Positions 23,927 through 33,179 are shown, counted from the stretch's first letter. The stretch: DNA of 64,000 nucleotides from Burkholderiales bacterium PBB2 (GCA_002255955.1 NKIM01000011.1:83226-147225); one strand, 5' to 3'. The notes: generated by a model from the letters alone, not told the origin. Made by a program: numbers and translations.

Positions 23927-26917
23927 ATGCGCTTCACACGGGCGCTGACTGTAACCCTGGCTCTGCTGAGTTTCGGGCCCCTGCGGGCAAATCCCGAGGG
24001 CGGCTGCACGCGCGAGCCCGAAGCGCTGGCGCGGCACCCCCACCCGGGCCTGGCCGCGATGAACAGCGAGGCCTTCAAGGCCGAGGCCATGCAGGACCGC
24101 TACCGGCTCTACCAAAGCTGGGAGTCCTGCGCCTGGCAGCTGATGCCCGATGAAGTGGCCAGCTACTCGCTCTGGGCTTTGCATGGCTATCGGTTGCATC
24201 AGGTCCTCAGCGAGCGGCCGGACCTGCCGCTGCCGGAACTGCTGGACATCCACCGCCCCCACGAGGCGAGGGCTGCGGCCTCAGGCGACGCTGAAACCCG
24301 CATGCAGATGCTGCGCATGCTCTGGGGCGGCTTGCTGAACCACGGGCGGGTGGTTGAAGCTCAAGCGGTGCTGGATGGCGAGATCCAGTCCCGCGTGCAG
24401 ATCCTGCGCCAGGCCGGCCCGGGCGCGCGCAGCCCCGCCGCCCTGCGTGCGCAAGAGGAACTGCTGAGCCTGAGCGAAAGCCTCTACGGCACCGTCGGCG
24501 CGCGGCCTCAGATCGAAGCGCTGGCCGAGACCCTGGCCCGTGAGCTGGGGCCTGGCGCCACACCCACCCTGGTCCTGGCCCGGCCACTGACGGCGTACCA
24601 CCGGCGGCTCGGGCGCATCGACCAGGCCTGGCAGCTGATCGACACCGCCTACCAGCGCGCCCACGCTGAGCAAGCCGGCGACGAACGCCTGCTGCGCCTG
24701 CTGCAAAGCGAGCGCTCCATCGTGATGTACGAGCGCGGGCAGGTGATGGAGGCGATCCGCGAGCACGAGCAGGTGGTGGCCTACTGGGAGGGCGAGCAGG
24801 CCCAGGGCCGGCCGGCCTGGATGCGCCTGGGCCGGGCTTACAACAATCTGGTGCGCTTCAGCCACGCCGCCGGTGACTACCCGCGGGTGCTGCAGGTGGC
24901 CGAGAAAGTCGCACGCGGCCCGGGCCTGGCCTTTGGCCTGGTCTATGCCGAGGCCCTGCCCACACGGCTCTACGAACAGCTGGCCCGCCACCATCTGGGT
25001 GACCCGCAGGCGCTGGAGCGAGGCCGTGACATCGTCGTGCGCGAGGGCTCGGGCAGCAACTACTCGCTGTTCTTCACTGAAGCCCTGCTGCCTCTGGCCG
25101 AACGCGAGGGCAAGCCCGAACTGCTGCGCTGGGCCGCAGGCGAGGTCGAGCGCATCGTCACCGTGCACAGCACGCCCCTGCAAAGCAACCGCGCCATCCT
25201 GCACCTGGCCCGCGCGCGGCTGGAGCCCCAGCTGCACGCCTGGCACCAGTGGCGCGCCCTCGCCCTGGGCGCCATGGGTCGCAGCCCAGCCCATGAGGCC
25301 CAGGCCTTGTTCGAGAACGCCCAGCGCCTGCGCGAGGCCCAACCCCGCCTGGCTCTGATCTTCTACAAGCTCGGTGCCCTGGCCTTGCGACGATTGCGCA
25401 GCGATCTGCCGCAAGACAGCGCCGATCTGCAGCGCGCCGGCCTGGCCCGCTACGAGCACCATCTGCGCGCCTGGGTCGGCCTGCTGATTGACCAAGGCCG
25501 ATTCAAGGACAGCGAGGCGGCGCTGGCCTTTCTGCAGGAGGAAGAACGCGGCGAGCTGCTGCGCGGCGGGCGCCGCAGCGCCAGCACGACGGAGGGCCGC
25601 CTGCTCTTGACCGCGCCCGAACAGCGCTGGCAGGCGGCCCTGGCCGAACTGGGCCGCGAGCTTCGCCAGACCTCCGACCGCATCGACAGCGAGATCGAGC
25701 AGACCATGGGCCTGCTGGACCGCAGCGCCGTGCATTCGCAGGCGGCGCAGACGGCACTGGACGCCGCCGTGCAGAAGCTGCGCCAGCTGGCGGACGAGGG
25801 CGCCGAGACGGTTGAAACTGCTGAGACCGCGGCAACCGCCAATGCCGATCCGGCCGCGAGCCACGGGCAGGCCCTGGCGCCCGGCCATGCCCGCCTCAGC
25901 TACCTCTTTCTGCGCGACAACCGCCTGAGCCTGCGGGTGCAAGCCGCCGGCCAACCCGCCCGCCATCTGCAGCTGCCCCTGACACGCACCGCTCTGGCAC
26001 GGCAGACCCTGGCCCTGCGCCAATGCCTGGAGCGCCGCTGCGAGCAAGACCTGACCCTCTCGCGTTCGCTCCACCGGGCTGTGATGGCACCCGCCCTGCG
26101 CCTGCTGCCGGTTTCACCGAAGCCCCAACACCTGGACATCGCCGCCGATGATGTGCTGCGTTACCTGCCTTTTGCCGCCCTGCACGATGGCCAGCGCTAC
26201 CTGGTCGAACGCTTCAGCCTGAGCATGGACAGCGGCCTGCCGGCCGCCCTGGCGGCACCGGCCAAGCCCCGCCAGGGCGCGCTGGGCTTGGGGCGCAGCC
26301 TGGCCAGCGAGGACGGCCGCCTGGCGCCCCTGCCTGCCGTGCGCCGTGAGCTGGCAGCGCTGCAGCAGCACACCGGAGCGCAGCTGCAACTGGACCCGGA
26401 TTTCACCGCCCAAAGCCTGCAGGCCGCGCTGGAAGCCGGCCCGGCCCTGGTGCACCTGGCCAGCCATTTCGTGCTCGACCCAGCCGGGCGTGAACAGTCC
26501 TATCTGCTGCTGGGCGACGGTCAGAGGCTGAACCTGGTGGAGCTGGGTCGCCTGCCCTGGGCCGGCGTGCAGCTGGCCGTGCTCTCGGCCTGCGAGACCG
26601 CCCTGGTGCTGGACGACAGTGCCACCAGCCGGCGCGGCCGCGGGCGCGAATGGCTGGGCCTGGCCGCCACCTTGCGCGGTGCCGGCGTGCAGCAGCTGAT
26701 GGCCACCCAGTGGCGGGTGGCCGACGACAGCACGGCCGATTGGCTGAGCGCCTTCTACGCCCAGCCCCCCTGGCAAGCCCGGTCGCCGCGGGCCCAGGCC
26801 CGTGCTACGCTGAGCCCCGCGCTGCTGGCCCTGGCTCAGCGTCGCTGGTTGCAGCAGTACCGCGGCCAGGCCCGCGCCCATCCGCATTTCTGGGCCGCTT
26901 TCACCTGGATTCACTGA
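23927..26917 (+). CDS. Exported TPR-CHAT domain protein (caspase-like cysteine protease fold), 996 aa
   Basis: A cleavable signal peptide is likely (MRFTRALTVTLALLSFGPLR, cut near ALRA/N). Residues ~80-560 are helical repeats of TPR type, ~560-700 include a coiled coil, and ~700-996 are a CHAT domain with the dyad His847 (LASHF) and Cys889 (SACET), followed by GAGVQQLMATQWRVADDSTA. CHAT proteins are separase/caspase relatives that cleave specific partners. ATG 23927 was chosen for the signal peptide; a longer frame to 23744 overlaps the sigma gene antisense. It is divergent from the sigma/anti-sigma pair and followed 11 bases later by a caspase gene. Confidence 0.88.
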   Translation: MRFTRALTVTLALLSFGPLRANPEGGCTREPEALARHPHPGLAAMNSEAFKAEAMQDRYRLYQSWESCAWQLMPDEVASYSLWALHGYRLHQVLSERPDLPLPELLDIHRPHEARAAASGDAETRMQMLRMLWGGLLNHGRVVEAQAVLDGEIQSRVQILRQAGPGARSPAALRAQEELLSLSESLYGTVGARPQIEALAETLARELGPGATPTLVLARPLTAYHRRLGRIDQAWQLIDTAYQRAHAEQAGDERLLRLLQSERSIVMYERGQVMEAIREHEQVVAYWEGEQAQGRPAWMRLGRAYNNLVRFSHAAGDYPRVLQVAEKVARGPGLAFGLVYAEALPTRLYEQLARHHLGDPQALERGRDIVVREGSGSNYSLFFTEALLPLAEREGKPELLRWAAGEVERIVTVHSTPLQSNRAILHLARARLEPQLHAWHQWRALALGAMGRSPAHEAQALFENAQRLREAQPRLALIFYKLGALALRRLRSDLPQDSADLQRAGLARYEHHLRAWVGLLIDQGRFKDSEAALAFLQEEERGELLRGGRRSASTTEGRLLLTAPEQRWQAALAELGRELRQTSDRIDSEIEQTMGLLDRSAVHSQAAQTALDAAVQKLRQLADEGAETVETAETAATANADPAASHGQALAPGHARLSYLFLRDNRLSLRVQAAGQPARHLQLPLTRTALARQTLALRQCLERRCEQDLTLSRSLHRAVMAPALRLLPVSPKPQHLDIAADDVLRYLPFAALHDGQRYLVERFSLSMDSGLPAALAAPAKPRQGALGLGRSLASEDGRLAPLPAVRRELAALQQHTGAQLQLDPDFTAQSLQAALEAGPALVHLASHFVLDPAGREQSYLLLGDGQRLNLVELGRLPWAGVQLAVLSACETALVLDDSATSRRGRGREWLGLAATLRGAGVQQLMATQWRVADDSTADWLSAFYAQPPWQARSPRAQARATLSPALLALAQRRWLQQYRGQARAHPHFWAAFTWIH

Positions 26918-26928
26918 TCGAATTCGCC

Positions 26929-27903
26929 GTGCCCTGCTCTGCCCTGCTGCCGACCCTGCCGACCCGCCGCTGCTGCCTGCTCGCCCTGGCGGGCTTGAGC
27001 CTCGGCCCGCTGCCAGCACGCGCCGCCGCGACCGCCCGCCTGCCAACCCTGGATCGGGCTCTGCTGGTGGGCGTCTCGCGCTATCCGGCATTGCCGACCC
27101 GCCTCTGGCTGCGCGGCCCGGACAATGATGTGGCCCTGATGCAAGAGCTGCTGCGCAGCCAGGGCATGGAAGCCGCCAAGCTCCAGGTCCTCAGCGGCGC
27201 GCCCCGCCGGGCCGACATTCTGCAAGCCATGGAAGACCTGGCCCGGCAGGCCCGGGCGGGCGAGCGCCTGCTCTTCTATTTCTCGGGCCACGGCAGCCAG
27301 CAAGCCCAGCCGGCCGATGCCCGCTGGCCGGAGGCCGATGGCCTGGACGAAGTGCTGCTGCCCGCCGATGTGCAGGCCTGGAATGGCGAAGGCGCCGGCG
27401 CTCAGATCCCCAATGCCTTGCTCGACGACGAGATCGGCGACTGGATCGACCGCCTGGTTGACCGCGGCGCCCAGGTCTGGGCCGTCTTCGACACCTGCCA
27501 CGCCGCCGGCATGGCCCGCAGCGACAGCGGCGAGCCCAGCCCCGGCCCGCGCGTGCGCGCCCTGCACCCGGCCGAGCTCGGCCTGACCCTGGGCCATGCG
27601 CGCAGCAGCGCTGCAGACGCGAAGGCGACGCGCTCGCCCGGCCGCTTCGGCAGCCCGCGCAGCGACGGCCGCACCCTCTTGTTCGCCGGCCGCAGCCACG
27701 AGCGGGTGCGAGAAGAATGGATGCCCAAGGGCGGCGGCCTGGCCAGCACCCGCCTGCACGGCGTGTTCACCTGGCACCTGGCCCAGCTGCTGCGCCAGCA
27801 AGGCTGGCAGGACGGCGAGCGCCTGATCGAGCAGGTGCGCCAGCGCTTTCTGGCCGAGCAGCGGCTCAGCCCCGTGCCCATGCTGCTGGGTCAGCGGCGC
27901 TGA
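26929..27903 (+). CDS. Exported caspase-fold (peptidase C14) protein, 324 aa
   Basis: A caspase/metacaspase domain follows an N-terminal RR-containing hydrophobic leader (LPTRRCCLLALAGLSLGPLP, then ARA) that could be a Sec or Tat signal. The dyad is His121 in YFSGHGSQQ and Cys190 in VFDTCHAAG; RALLVGVSRYP and RGPDNDVALMQELL are the usual first strand and helix. The acidic S1 pocket type cannot be judged. Start is uncertain: GTG 26929 lies 11 bases after the CHAT stop without a clear ribosome site, suggesting coupling. Both exported protease-fold genes are probably one transcript. Confidence 0.85.
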   Translation: MPCSALLPTLPTRRCCLLALAGLSLGPLPARAAATARLPTLDRALLVGVSRYPALPTRLWLRGPDNDVALMQELLRSQGMEAAKLQVLSGAPRRADILQAMEDLARQARAGERLLFYFSGHGSQQAQPADARWPEADGLDEVLLPADVQAWNGEGAGAQIPNALLDDEIGDWIDRLVDRGAQVWAVFDTCHAAGMARSDSGEPSPGPRVRALHPAELGLTLGHARSSAADAKATRSPGRFGSPRSDGRTLLFAGRSHERVREEWMPKGGGLASTRLHGVFTWHLAQLLRQQGWQDGERLIEQVRQRFLAEQRLSPVPMLLGQRR

Positions 27904-27963
27904 AACGAAAGGAGGTCGGCTCGGCGCTTTTCGGCCGATCTCCGGCGGCCCGCTTGCCGCACA

Positions 27964-30687
27964 ATGATTGCATCCGGCCCCCGTCGTGGCCGGCCACCAA
28001 GCCGGATGCCCGCAGACCACACGCCGCCCCTCAACCCTGAGCCCCCGAGCCCCCGCCTGGCCGGGCTGCTGGCGCTGGGCCCGTTTGCGGCCATCGGCCT
28101 GGTGCTGGTGATGCTCTGGGGCTTTGTGGTCTGGTTCACCCTGTTCTACCCGGCCCAGCTGCTGCAGGACCAGCGCAGCGAGATGGCCAGCGCCACCGAG
28201 GCCGCAGCGGCCCAGACCGAGGCGGTGTTCCGCGACGCCGAGCGCAGCCTGCGCACCATCGACCTGTGGCTGCTCACGCGCGGCCGCAGCGAACCCCTGG
28301 CCGACGCGTCCCTGGCCCAGCTGGCCGACACCTTGAGAGAAACCTCGCGGGGCATGGTCGACGTGCTGCTGCTGGACGAGCAGGGGCGGGCCTTCCGCAT
28401 CCCGGCCATCAGTGGCCAGGCCACCGCCGACCTGTCGGCCCAGCCGGCCTTCCAAAGCCTGAAGGACGGCAGCGCCGGCGCCAAGCCCTTGCTGGGCCTG
28501 CCCCTGCAGCTGCGCGCCAACGGCCCGCTGCAGCTGCCCTTGCTGATGCGACTGAGCGCTCCCGATGCGCGGCTGCGCACCGCCGTGGCCTTGATCGACC
28601 TGCACCGCCTGCAGCGCTTGCACGGCTTTTTTGCCCGCGGCCCGGCGGCCGCCGTGACCCTGCTGCGCCCCGACGGGGTGGCCATCTCGCGCGTGCCCGA
28701 GTTGCCCGGCTTCATCGGCCGCGATGTGTTTGCCGAGCGGCCGCAGCGCCGCGCCGCCTTCAGCGACCGCGAGGGCTTCTTCGCCACCGACGGCTTGGCC
28801 AGCGATGGCCAGCCGCGCCACGGTGCCTACCGCACGCTCGATGTCTTCGGCCTGCAGCTGCTGGTTTCGCAGGGCGACAACGCCGCGCTGGCGCGGCACC
28901 GGATCGAGCGCCTGGTGGTGATCGGTTTCAGCGTGGTCGTCAGCGGCCTGGCCCTGCTGATGACGGGCATGCTGGCCCGCATGCAAAAGCGCCTGCGGCT
29001 GGATGAGGCGATCCAGCGCGCCGCCAGCGATGCCTCGCCGCTGGGCCTGTTTCGCTGCGACCAGAATGGCCGCACCGTGTACGCCAACCCGACGTATCTG
29101 CAACTGCAGGGGCTGAGCGACGCGCAGCTGAGTTGGGGCTGGCTGGAGCTGCAAGCCCCCGAGCGGCGCGAGCAGCTGCGCAGCAACTGGCTGGAGATGA
29201 TCCGTCGCGGCGAAGGCCTCAAGGCCTTCAGCCGCATCCAGCGCCCCGACGGCCAGCGCCGCCTACTGGCCGTGCGCACCGCGCCGCTGCGCCTGGACGG
29301 CAAGCTGCAAGGCCAGGTCGGCACCGTCGAAGACATCACCGAGCTGGCGGAGCAGCAGCGCGCCGCGCGCACGCTGAACGCCATCTTTGCACTGACCCCC
29401 GACTACGTCTGCCAGCTGGACCACAACCACCGCCTGATCTACATGAACCCGGCGGCCCGCCTGCGCCTGGGCGTGCCCATGGACAGCGACCTCAGCGACA
29501 CCGACTACACCGACTTCTTCGCCCCCGGCGGCGCCGAGCGCTTCCGCGGGGAAATCCTGCCCGCCGTGCTGGCCCAGGGCCAGTGGCAGGGCCAGGGCAC
29601 CGTGCTGGATCACCAAGGGCAAGCCGTGCCCTGCATGGCCACCGTGCTGCTGCACCGCAAGGCCAGCGGTGCGGTGGAAACGCTCTCGGTCATCCTGCGC
29701 GACATCTCGGCCGATGTGCGCGCCCAGCGCGAGCGCCAACGCACCGAAGCCATGATGCGGGCCATCGCCCAGACCTCGCAGGCCATGATCTCGGTGCTGG
29801 ACCTGGACGCCTGCTTCCTGTTCTTCAACCAGGCCTTCGAGCGGCGCTACAACGTGCGCCGCGAGGCCTGGTTGGGCCGCCATGTGGCCGAGTTGCTGGG
29901 CGAGGCGGAGTACCAGGCGCGCCGCCCGGCCATCGAGCGCGCGCTGCAAGGCCTGGCCAGCCAGCTGGAGCGGGTCTACGACCGCAGCAGCACCCCCGCA
30001 GCCCAGGGCCGGGCAGACGCACGCGAGGAGAGCCGCGCGCCCACCGAGGACCTGAGCCTGGTGCTGCAAATGCGCTACGCGCCGCTGCGCAGCGAGAGCG
30101 AGGCCATCGAAGGCGTGATCTGCATTGCCCACGATGTCACCGAGGCGCGGCGTGAAGAGCAGCGCCTGCGCGATGCCTCGCAGACCTGCCCGCTGACCCA
30201 GCTGCTCAACCGGCGCGGCTTCAACAAGAAAGCGCAAGACCTGTTCGATGCCGTCAGCACACGGCGCAGCAGCGGCTATGCCGCCCTGCTCTACCTGGAC
30301 CTGGACCGTTTCAAACCGGTCAACGACCAGCATGGCCACCCGATCGGCGACGCCTTGCTCAAAGCCGTGGCCGGCCGCATGCGCCATGTGCTGCGGCCGC
30401 AAGACCTGGTGGCGCGCCTGGGCGGAGACGAGTTCGCCGTGCTGCTGCCGGGCTTGCAGGACCCGGGCGCCGCGCGCACCGTGGCCGAGAAACTGATCCA
30501 GGCCATCGGCACGCCCTTCCGCATCGAGCAGCTGGAGCTGCACATCGGCATCAGCGTGGGCTTCTGCGTCAGCCCCAACCACCGCCTGCTGCTCGAGCCC
30601 ATGGTGGCCGAAGCCGATGCCAAGCTCTACGAAGCCAAACGTGCCGGCCGCAACTGCGCGCGCGGCAACCTCGACGACTTGGCCTGA
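27964..30687 (+). CDS. Membrane diguanylate cyclase with extracytoplasmic sensor and PAS repeats, 907 aa
   Basis: Layout: TM1 at about 38-60, an extracytoplasmic sensor region (about 60-315; contains SEMASATEAAAAQTEAVFRD and a dCache-like beta region), TM2 at about 317-338, then three PAS-like domains (about 350-465, 475-590, 600-735), and a GGDEF domain (about 745-905) with intact GGDEF at 820-824 in RLGGDEFAVLLPG. It should make cyclic di-GMP. No RxxD inhibitory site or EAL domain was seen. Start may be ATG 27964 or ATG 28006; neither has a clear ribosome site. It stands alone after the caspase gene. Confidence 0.93.
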   Translation: MIASGPRRGRPPSRMPADHTPPLNPEPPSPRLAGLLALGPFAAIGLVLVMLWGFVVWFTLFYPAQLLQDQRSEMASATEAAAAQTEAVFRDAERSLRTIDLWLLTRGRSEPLADASLAQLADTLRETSRGMVDVLLLDEQGRAFRIPAISGQATADLSAQPAFQSLKDGSAGAKPLLGLPLQLRANGPLQLPLLMRLSAPDARLRTAVALIDLHRLQRLHGFFARGPAAAVTLLRPDGVAISRVPELPGFIGRDVFAERPQRRAAFSDREGFFATDGLASDGQPRHGAYRTLDVFGLQLLVSQGDNAALARHRIERLVVIGFSVVVSGLALLMTGMLARMQKRLRLDEAIQRAASDASPLGLFRCDQNGRTVYANPTYLQLQGLSDAQLSWGWLELQAPERREQLRSNWLEMIRRGEGLKAFSRIQRPDGQRRLLAVRTAPLRLDGKLQGQVGTVEDITELAEQQRAARTLNAIFALTPDYVCQLDHNHRLIYMNPAARLRLGVPMDSDLSDTDYTDFFAPGGAERFRGEILPAVLAQGQWQGQGTVLDHQGQAVPCMATVLLHRKASGAVETLSVILRDISADVRAQRERQRTEAMMRAIAQTSQAMISVLDLDACFLFFNQAFERRYNVRREAWLGRHVAELLGEAEYQARRPAIERALQGLASQLERVYDRSSTPAAQGRADAREESRAPTEDLSLVLQMRYAPLRSESEAIEGVICIAHDVTEARREEQRLRDASQTCPLTQLLNRRGFNKKAQDLFDAVSTRRSSGYAALLYLDLDRFKPVNDQHGHPIGDALLKAVAGRMRHVLRPQDLVARLGGDEFAVLLPGLQDPGAARTVAEKLIQAIGTPFRIEQLELHIGISVGFCVSPNHRLLLEPMVAEADAKLYEAKRAGRNCARGNLDDLA

Positions 30688-30702
30688 GGCGCGGGCCGGG
30701 CT

Positions 30703-31233
30703 TCAGCGCCGGGCCGGCTCGCGCAGGCGCAGCAAGGCGGTCTGCAGCACGCGGGCATCGGCGCTGGCGCGGTGGCGGTCGAGCTTGAGTTCTTCGCGCA
30801 CCTGCTCGCGCAGCTGGTGCCAGCAGGCCGCCTCGGCCTCGCTGAGCAGGCAGCGCAAATCCTGCAGATGGAAGGCCGGCATCATGTCCGCGCTGTCAAA
30901 CAGCCGCGCCAGCCAGGAGTAGTCATGGGCCCAGGCGTCGCAATAGACCGTCTGGCCGCTCAGACGGTCGTTGATCTGGGCGGCCACCCAGGCGGGCGGC
31001 TTGCCGTGGCGTTGCAGGATCTCGCGGCTGATGCCGTGCACCAGTTCGGCACTGGGGTCCCAGTGCTGCCAGTCGGGCTCGGGCTGGATCAGGGAGCAGA
31101 AGACCGTGCCGCTGGGCTCGACAAAGCCCACCTCGATGGGGTAGCTGCCGCGGCCAAAGCCCGAGGCCTCCACATCCAGGATGGCGGGGGCTCGCAGGGC
31201 CAGGGGGCTGGGGCTGTGCAGGACCGCGGTCAT
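30703..31233 (-). CDS. DEDDh-family 3'-5' exonuclease-like protein, 176 aa
   Basis: DnaQ/RNase T fold: the first acidic pair is in ILDVEASGFGRG (D-x-E), the second Asp in YCDAWAHDYSWLARLF, and the last motif is DRHRASADARVLQTAL (H-x5-D type). Length fits a stand-alone exonuclease domain. It converges on the diguanylate cyclase gene with a 15-base gap. Substrate (DNA, RNA or small oligonucleotides such as pGpG) cannot be told; the neighbourhood with a c-di-GMP gene is probably coincidence. Confidence 0.85.
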   Translation of the reverse strand: MTAVLHSPSPLALRAPAILDVEASGFGRGSYPIEVGFVEPSGTVFCSLIQPEPDWQHWDPSAELVHGISREILQRHGKPPAWVAAQINDRLSGQTVYCDAWAHDYSWLARLFDSADMMPAFHLQDLRCLLSEAEAACWHQLREQVREELKLDRHRASADARVLQTALLRLREPARR

Positions 31234-31262
31234 GCCGCAGTGTAGGCCGCGGCGGCCGAAAT

Positions 31263-31877
31263 TCAGACAGGGTTGTCGAGCACCTGCTCGCGCTCGAACA
31301 ACTCGATCGCGACGCGACCGACCTGCTGGGTGTCGTAGAAGGCGTACGCGCTGACCGCCGCCGCGCCCAGCAGCGGCACCCAGCGCGACACCGTTTTCTG
31401 CAACAGCTTCTCGCCCAGCTTGGCGCCCAGCTGGCCGGCCACGCGCTGCAGCAGCGCCGTGGTGGCCGGCCGCACCAGCCAGCGCTCGCCCACCCGCACG
31501 GCCAGGTCACGCACCGCCTGGGCGGCCGTGTGGCGGAACAGGCAGTACAGCATCTGCGCCTGGCCCAGCTCGGCCGTGCGACCGTAGAGCGCGGCAATAT
31601 CGGCCACCAGCTGGGACTGGATGCGCCAGACCGCCAGCATCTCGGGCAGCACCGTCAACCAGCCCAGCGGCCCGGGCGGCAGGGCCAGAGAGCCGGCCGC
31701 CAGCGCCGCCTTGGCTGCCGCCTCGCCGGTGGCCTGGCGCGCGGCATCGGCCGGGCGCATGCTGGGCAGGGCCTGCGATTCGGGCCGCTGCGCCACCAGG
31801 CTGAGCACCGCCTGGGCGATGCGATCGGGCAGGCCCTCGCCCGCGGGCGGAATCATCAAGGGGCCGCCGCCGCTCAT
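31263..31877 (-). CDS. EcsC-like membrane-associated protein, 204 aa
   Basis: Hydrophobic helical protein resembling EcsC-family proteins: WRIQSQLVADIAALYGRTAE in the middle, VPLLGAAAVSAYAFYDTQQV near the C-terminus where EcsC proteins have a conserved P-x-x-GA region. Overlaps the stop of the MerR regulator by 4 bases (ATGA, 31874-31877), so regulator and this gene form an operon. Function of the family is poorly defined; membrane association is likely. Family call is moderate. Confidence 0.6.
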   Translation of the reverse strand: MSGGGPLMIPPAGEGLPDRIAQAVLSLVAQRPESQALPSMRPADAARQATGEAAAKAALAAGSLALPPGPLGWLTVLPEMLAVWRIQSQLVADIAALYGRTAELGQAQMLYCLFRHTAAQAVRDLAVRVGERWLVRPATTALLQRVAGQLGAKLGEKLLQKTVSRWVPLLGAAAVSAYAFYDTQQVGRVAIELFEREQVLDNPV

Positions 31878-32260
31878 GCCGGCACCTCGACCTGAAGCCC
31901 TTGCAAAGGACAGGCCGGCTGCGGCGCCTGCAGCTGGGCCAGCAGCTCGGCACGCAGGCCTTGCAGGCCTGTGATGCGGGCGTCGATCTCTTGCAGCTTG
32001 CGCGCCAGCACGGCCTGCAGCTCATCCGCCGTGGCGGCCGGCTGCGCTTCGGTCACGCGGGGCAGGTCGGCCTCGATCTCGGCCAGGCTGAAGCCCAGGC
32101 CCTGGGCCATGCGCACATAAGCCAGCCAGCGCACGGCCTCGGGCGGGTAGTCGCGGTAGCCGTTGTCGCTGCGGCGAGCGCGCAAGAGGCCGCGCTTTTC
32201 GTAGAAGCGCAAGGTGTCCCGGCTCAAGCCGGTGCGGGCGGAGAGTTCACCGATCTGCAT
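31874..32260 (-). CDS. MerR-family transcriptional regulator, 128 aa
   Basis: N-terminal winged helix MQIGELSARTGLSRDTLRFY EKRGLL (helix-turn-helix and wing RSDNGYRDYPPEAV), then the dimerisation coiled coil typical of the family; the C-terminus has a single Cys (CPLQGLQVEVPA), which is not enough to define a metal site. Size and spacing fit CueR/CadR-like members. It is divergent from the membrane protein at 32425, and a perfect MerR-type dyad lies between them. Inducer unknown: could be metal, drug or redox. Confidence 0.92.
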   Translation of the reverse strand: MQIGELSARTGLSRDTLRFYEKRGLLRARRSDNGYRDYPPEAVRWLAYVRMAQGLGFSLAEIEADLPRVTEAQPAATADELQAVLARKLQEIDARITGLQGLRAELLAQLQAPQPACPLQGLQVEVPA

Positions 32261-32312
32261 GGCGGATGGAGGGTGGGTTCACAAGGTCGGAAACAAAGGC
32301 ATGAGCCGGGGC

Positions 32313-32344
32313 TTGACCCTGGAGCGTACTCCAGGCCCGAGGCT
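32313..32344 (+). promoter_or_regulatory. MerR-type operator-promoter
   Basis: A -35 TTGACC (32313-32318) runs into a perfect dyad CCTGGAG-CGTA-CTCCAGG (32318-32335), followed by GAGGCT at 32339-32344 as a weak -10, giving a 20-base spacer. An over-long spacer with a central dyad is the hallmark of MerR-family promoters, which are activated by DNA untwisting. It reads toward the membrane protein at 32425. Confidence 0.85.
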
Positions 32345-32424
32345 GCCGCTCTGGCTGTGGAGATGGGCGCGCCGCGCCCGGCTTCAAGCCTGCCCCCGCT
32401 CAACTTCAAGCGTCTGGAGATTCC

Positions 32425-32862
32425 ATGCTTCCATCCCTTGCCCTGAACACCTTTTGGCCCCGTCTCCACCCGCGCCACTACCGCCGCTTGGTGCGCGCCA
32501 GTGCGCTCTACGACCTGCTGCTCACCATTGGCTTTGCCACGCCCTGGACCCTGGCCGCGTTGCTGCCCCAGCTCTCGGCGCTGAACCAGGCCCTGGGTGG
32601 CCAGGCCTTCCCGGCTTTCGGTCCCCTGCATGCCTTGTTCTGCCATCTGATGGGCAGCCTGGTCACCGTCTGGGCCCTGCTGCGCCTGCGCCGGCCGCAG
32701 CGCCATCTGGGCCGCTTTGATGCCGCTGCCCGCGCGCTGTTTTCGCTCTGGATGGCCCATGCCTGGTGGCAGACCCAGGCGCCGCTGCTGCTGCTCTTCC
32801 TGGGGCCTGAGCTGCTCTGGGGCCTGGCCCAGGCCTGGCCGATCCGCCAGCTTGATCGATAA
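32425..32862 (+). CDS. Small membrane protein, probable MerR target, 145 aa
   Basis: About four hydrophobic segments (e.g. YDLLLTIGFATPWTLAALLP, FCHLMGSLVTVWALL, LFSLWMAHAWWQ, APLLLLFLGPELLWGLAQA). I do not recognise the family. It lies about 80 bases downstream of a MerR-type promoter that reads into it, so it is very likely the regulated gene; a role in handling whatever the MerR protein senses is inference. Start at ATG 32425; upstream CTGGAGATTCC gives a possible ribosome site (GGAG). Confidence 0.75.
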   Translation: MLPSLALNTFWPRLHPRHYRRLVRASALYDLLLTIGFATPWTLAALLPQLSALNQALGGQAFPAFGPLHALFCHLMGSLVTVWALLRLRRPQRHLGRFDAAARALFSLWMAHAWWQTQAPLLLLFLGPELLWGLAQAWPIRQLDR

Positions 32863-33179
32863 AAACTATCAAAGCAATCATTTGCCCCACACACCGGGGC
32901 TGGCAGCGACTTTGCCGCCTGCCCATCGATCTGAGGATCGATCCCCGCTGTCCGTCCGTGCTGGCGACTGCATCATTCGCCCCGACAAATCGCTAAATTC
33001 GTGCAGTCGTTCACTTAGTATTTTTATCATTTGTAGTGAAATAGCAGCCAGCACATCGACACCAACGCTCCCGTTGAACGCCTTCGCAGGCGCTGGCCGA
33101 GATGTCCAGGACGAAGCCCAGGCACATCCACTTCCCCCGTGCCGAGCATCACATCAAGCCCATTTCAAGGAGTTCCGTC
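32863..33179 (+). promoter_or_regulatory. Leader of the chemosensory operon, AT-rich with two dyads
   Basis: No gene here. Two AT-rich patches stand out against the high-GC background. One, just after 32862, contains GATA-AAAAC-TATC (about 32860-32873). The other, 33010-33040, has a perfect inverted repeat TTCACT-N19-AGTGAA enclosing a T-rich core with TATCAT, plausible as promoter plus operator for the 11-kb operon starting at 33180. No flagellar sigma-28 (TAAA-N15-GCCGATAA) sequence is visible. Confidence 0.5.

Noticed and set aside
32857..32876. OxyR-like or other LysR site in the AT-rich stretch after 32862
   Set aside because: Only a short GATA-N5-TATC dyad is present; the repeated tetranucleotide spacing of OxyR is not.
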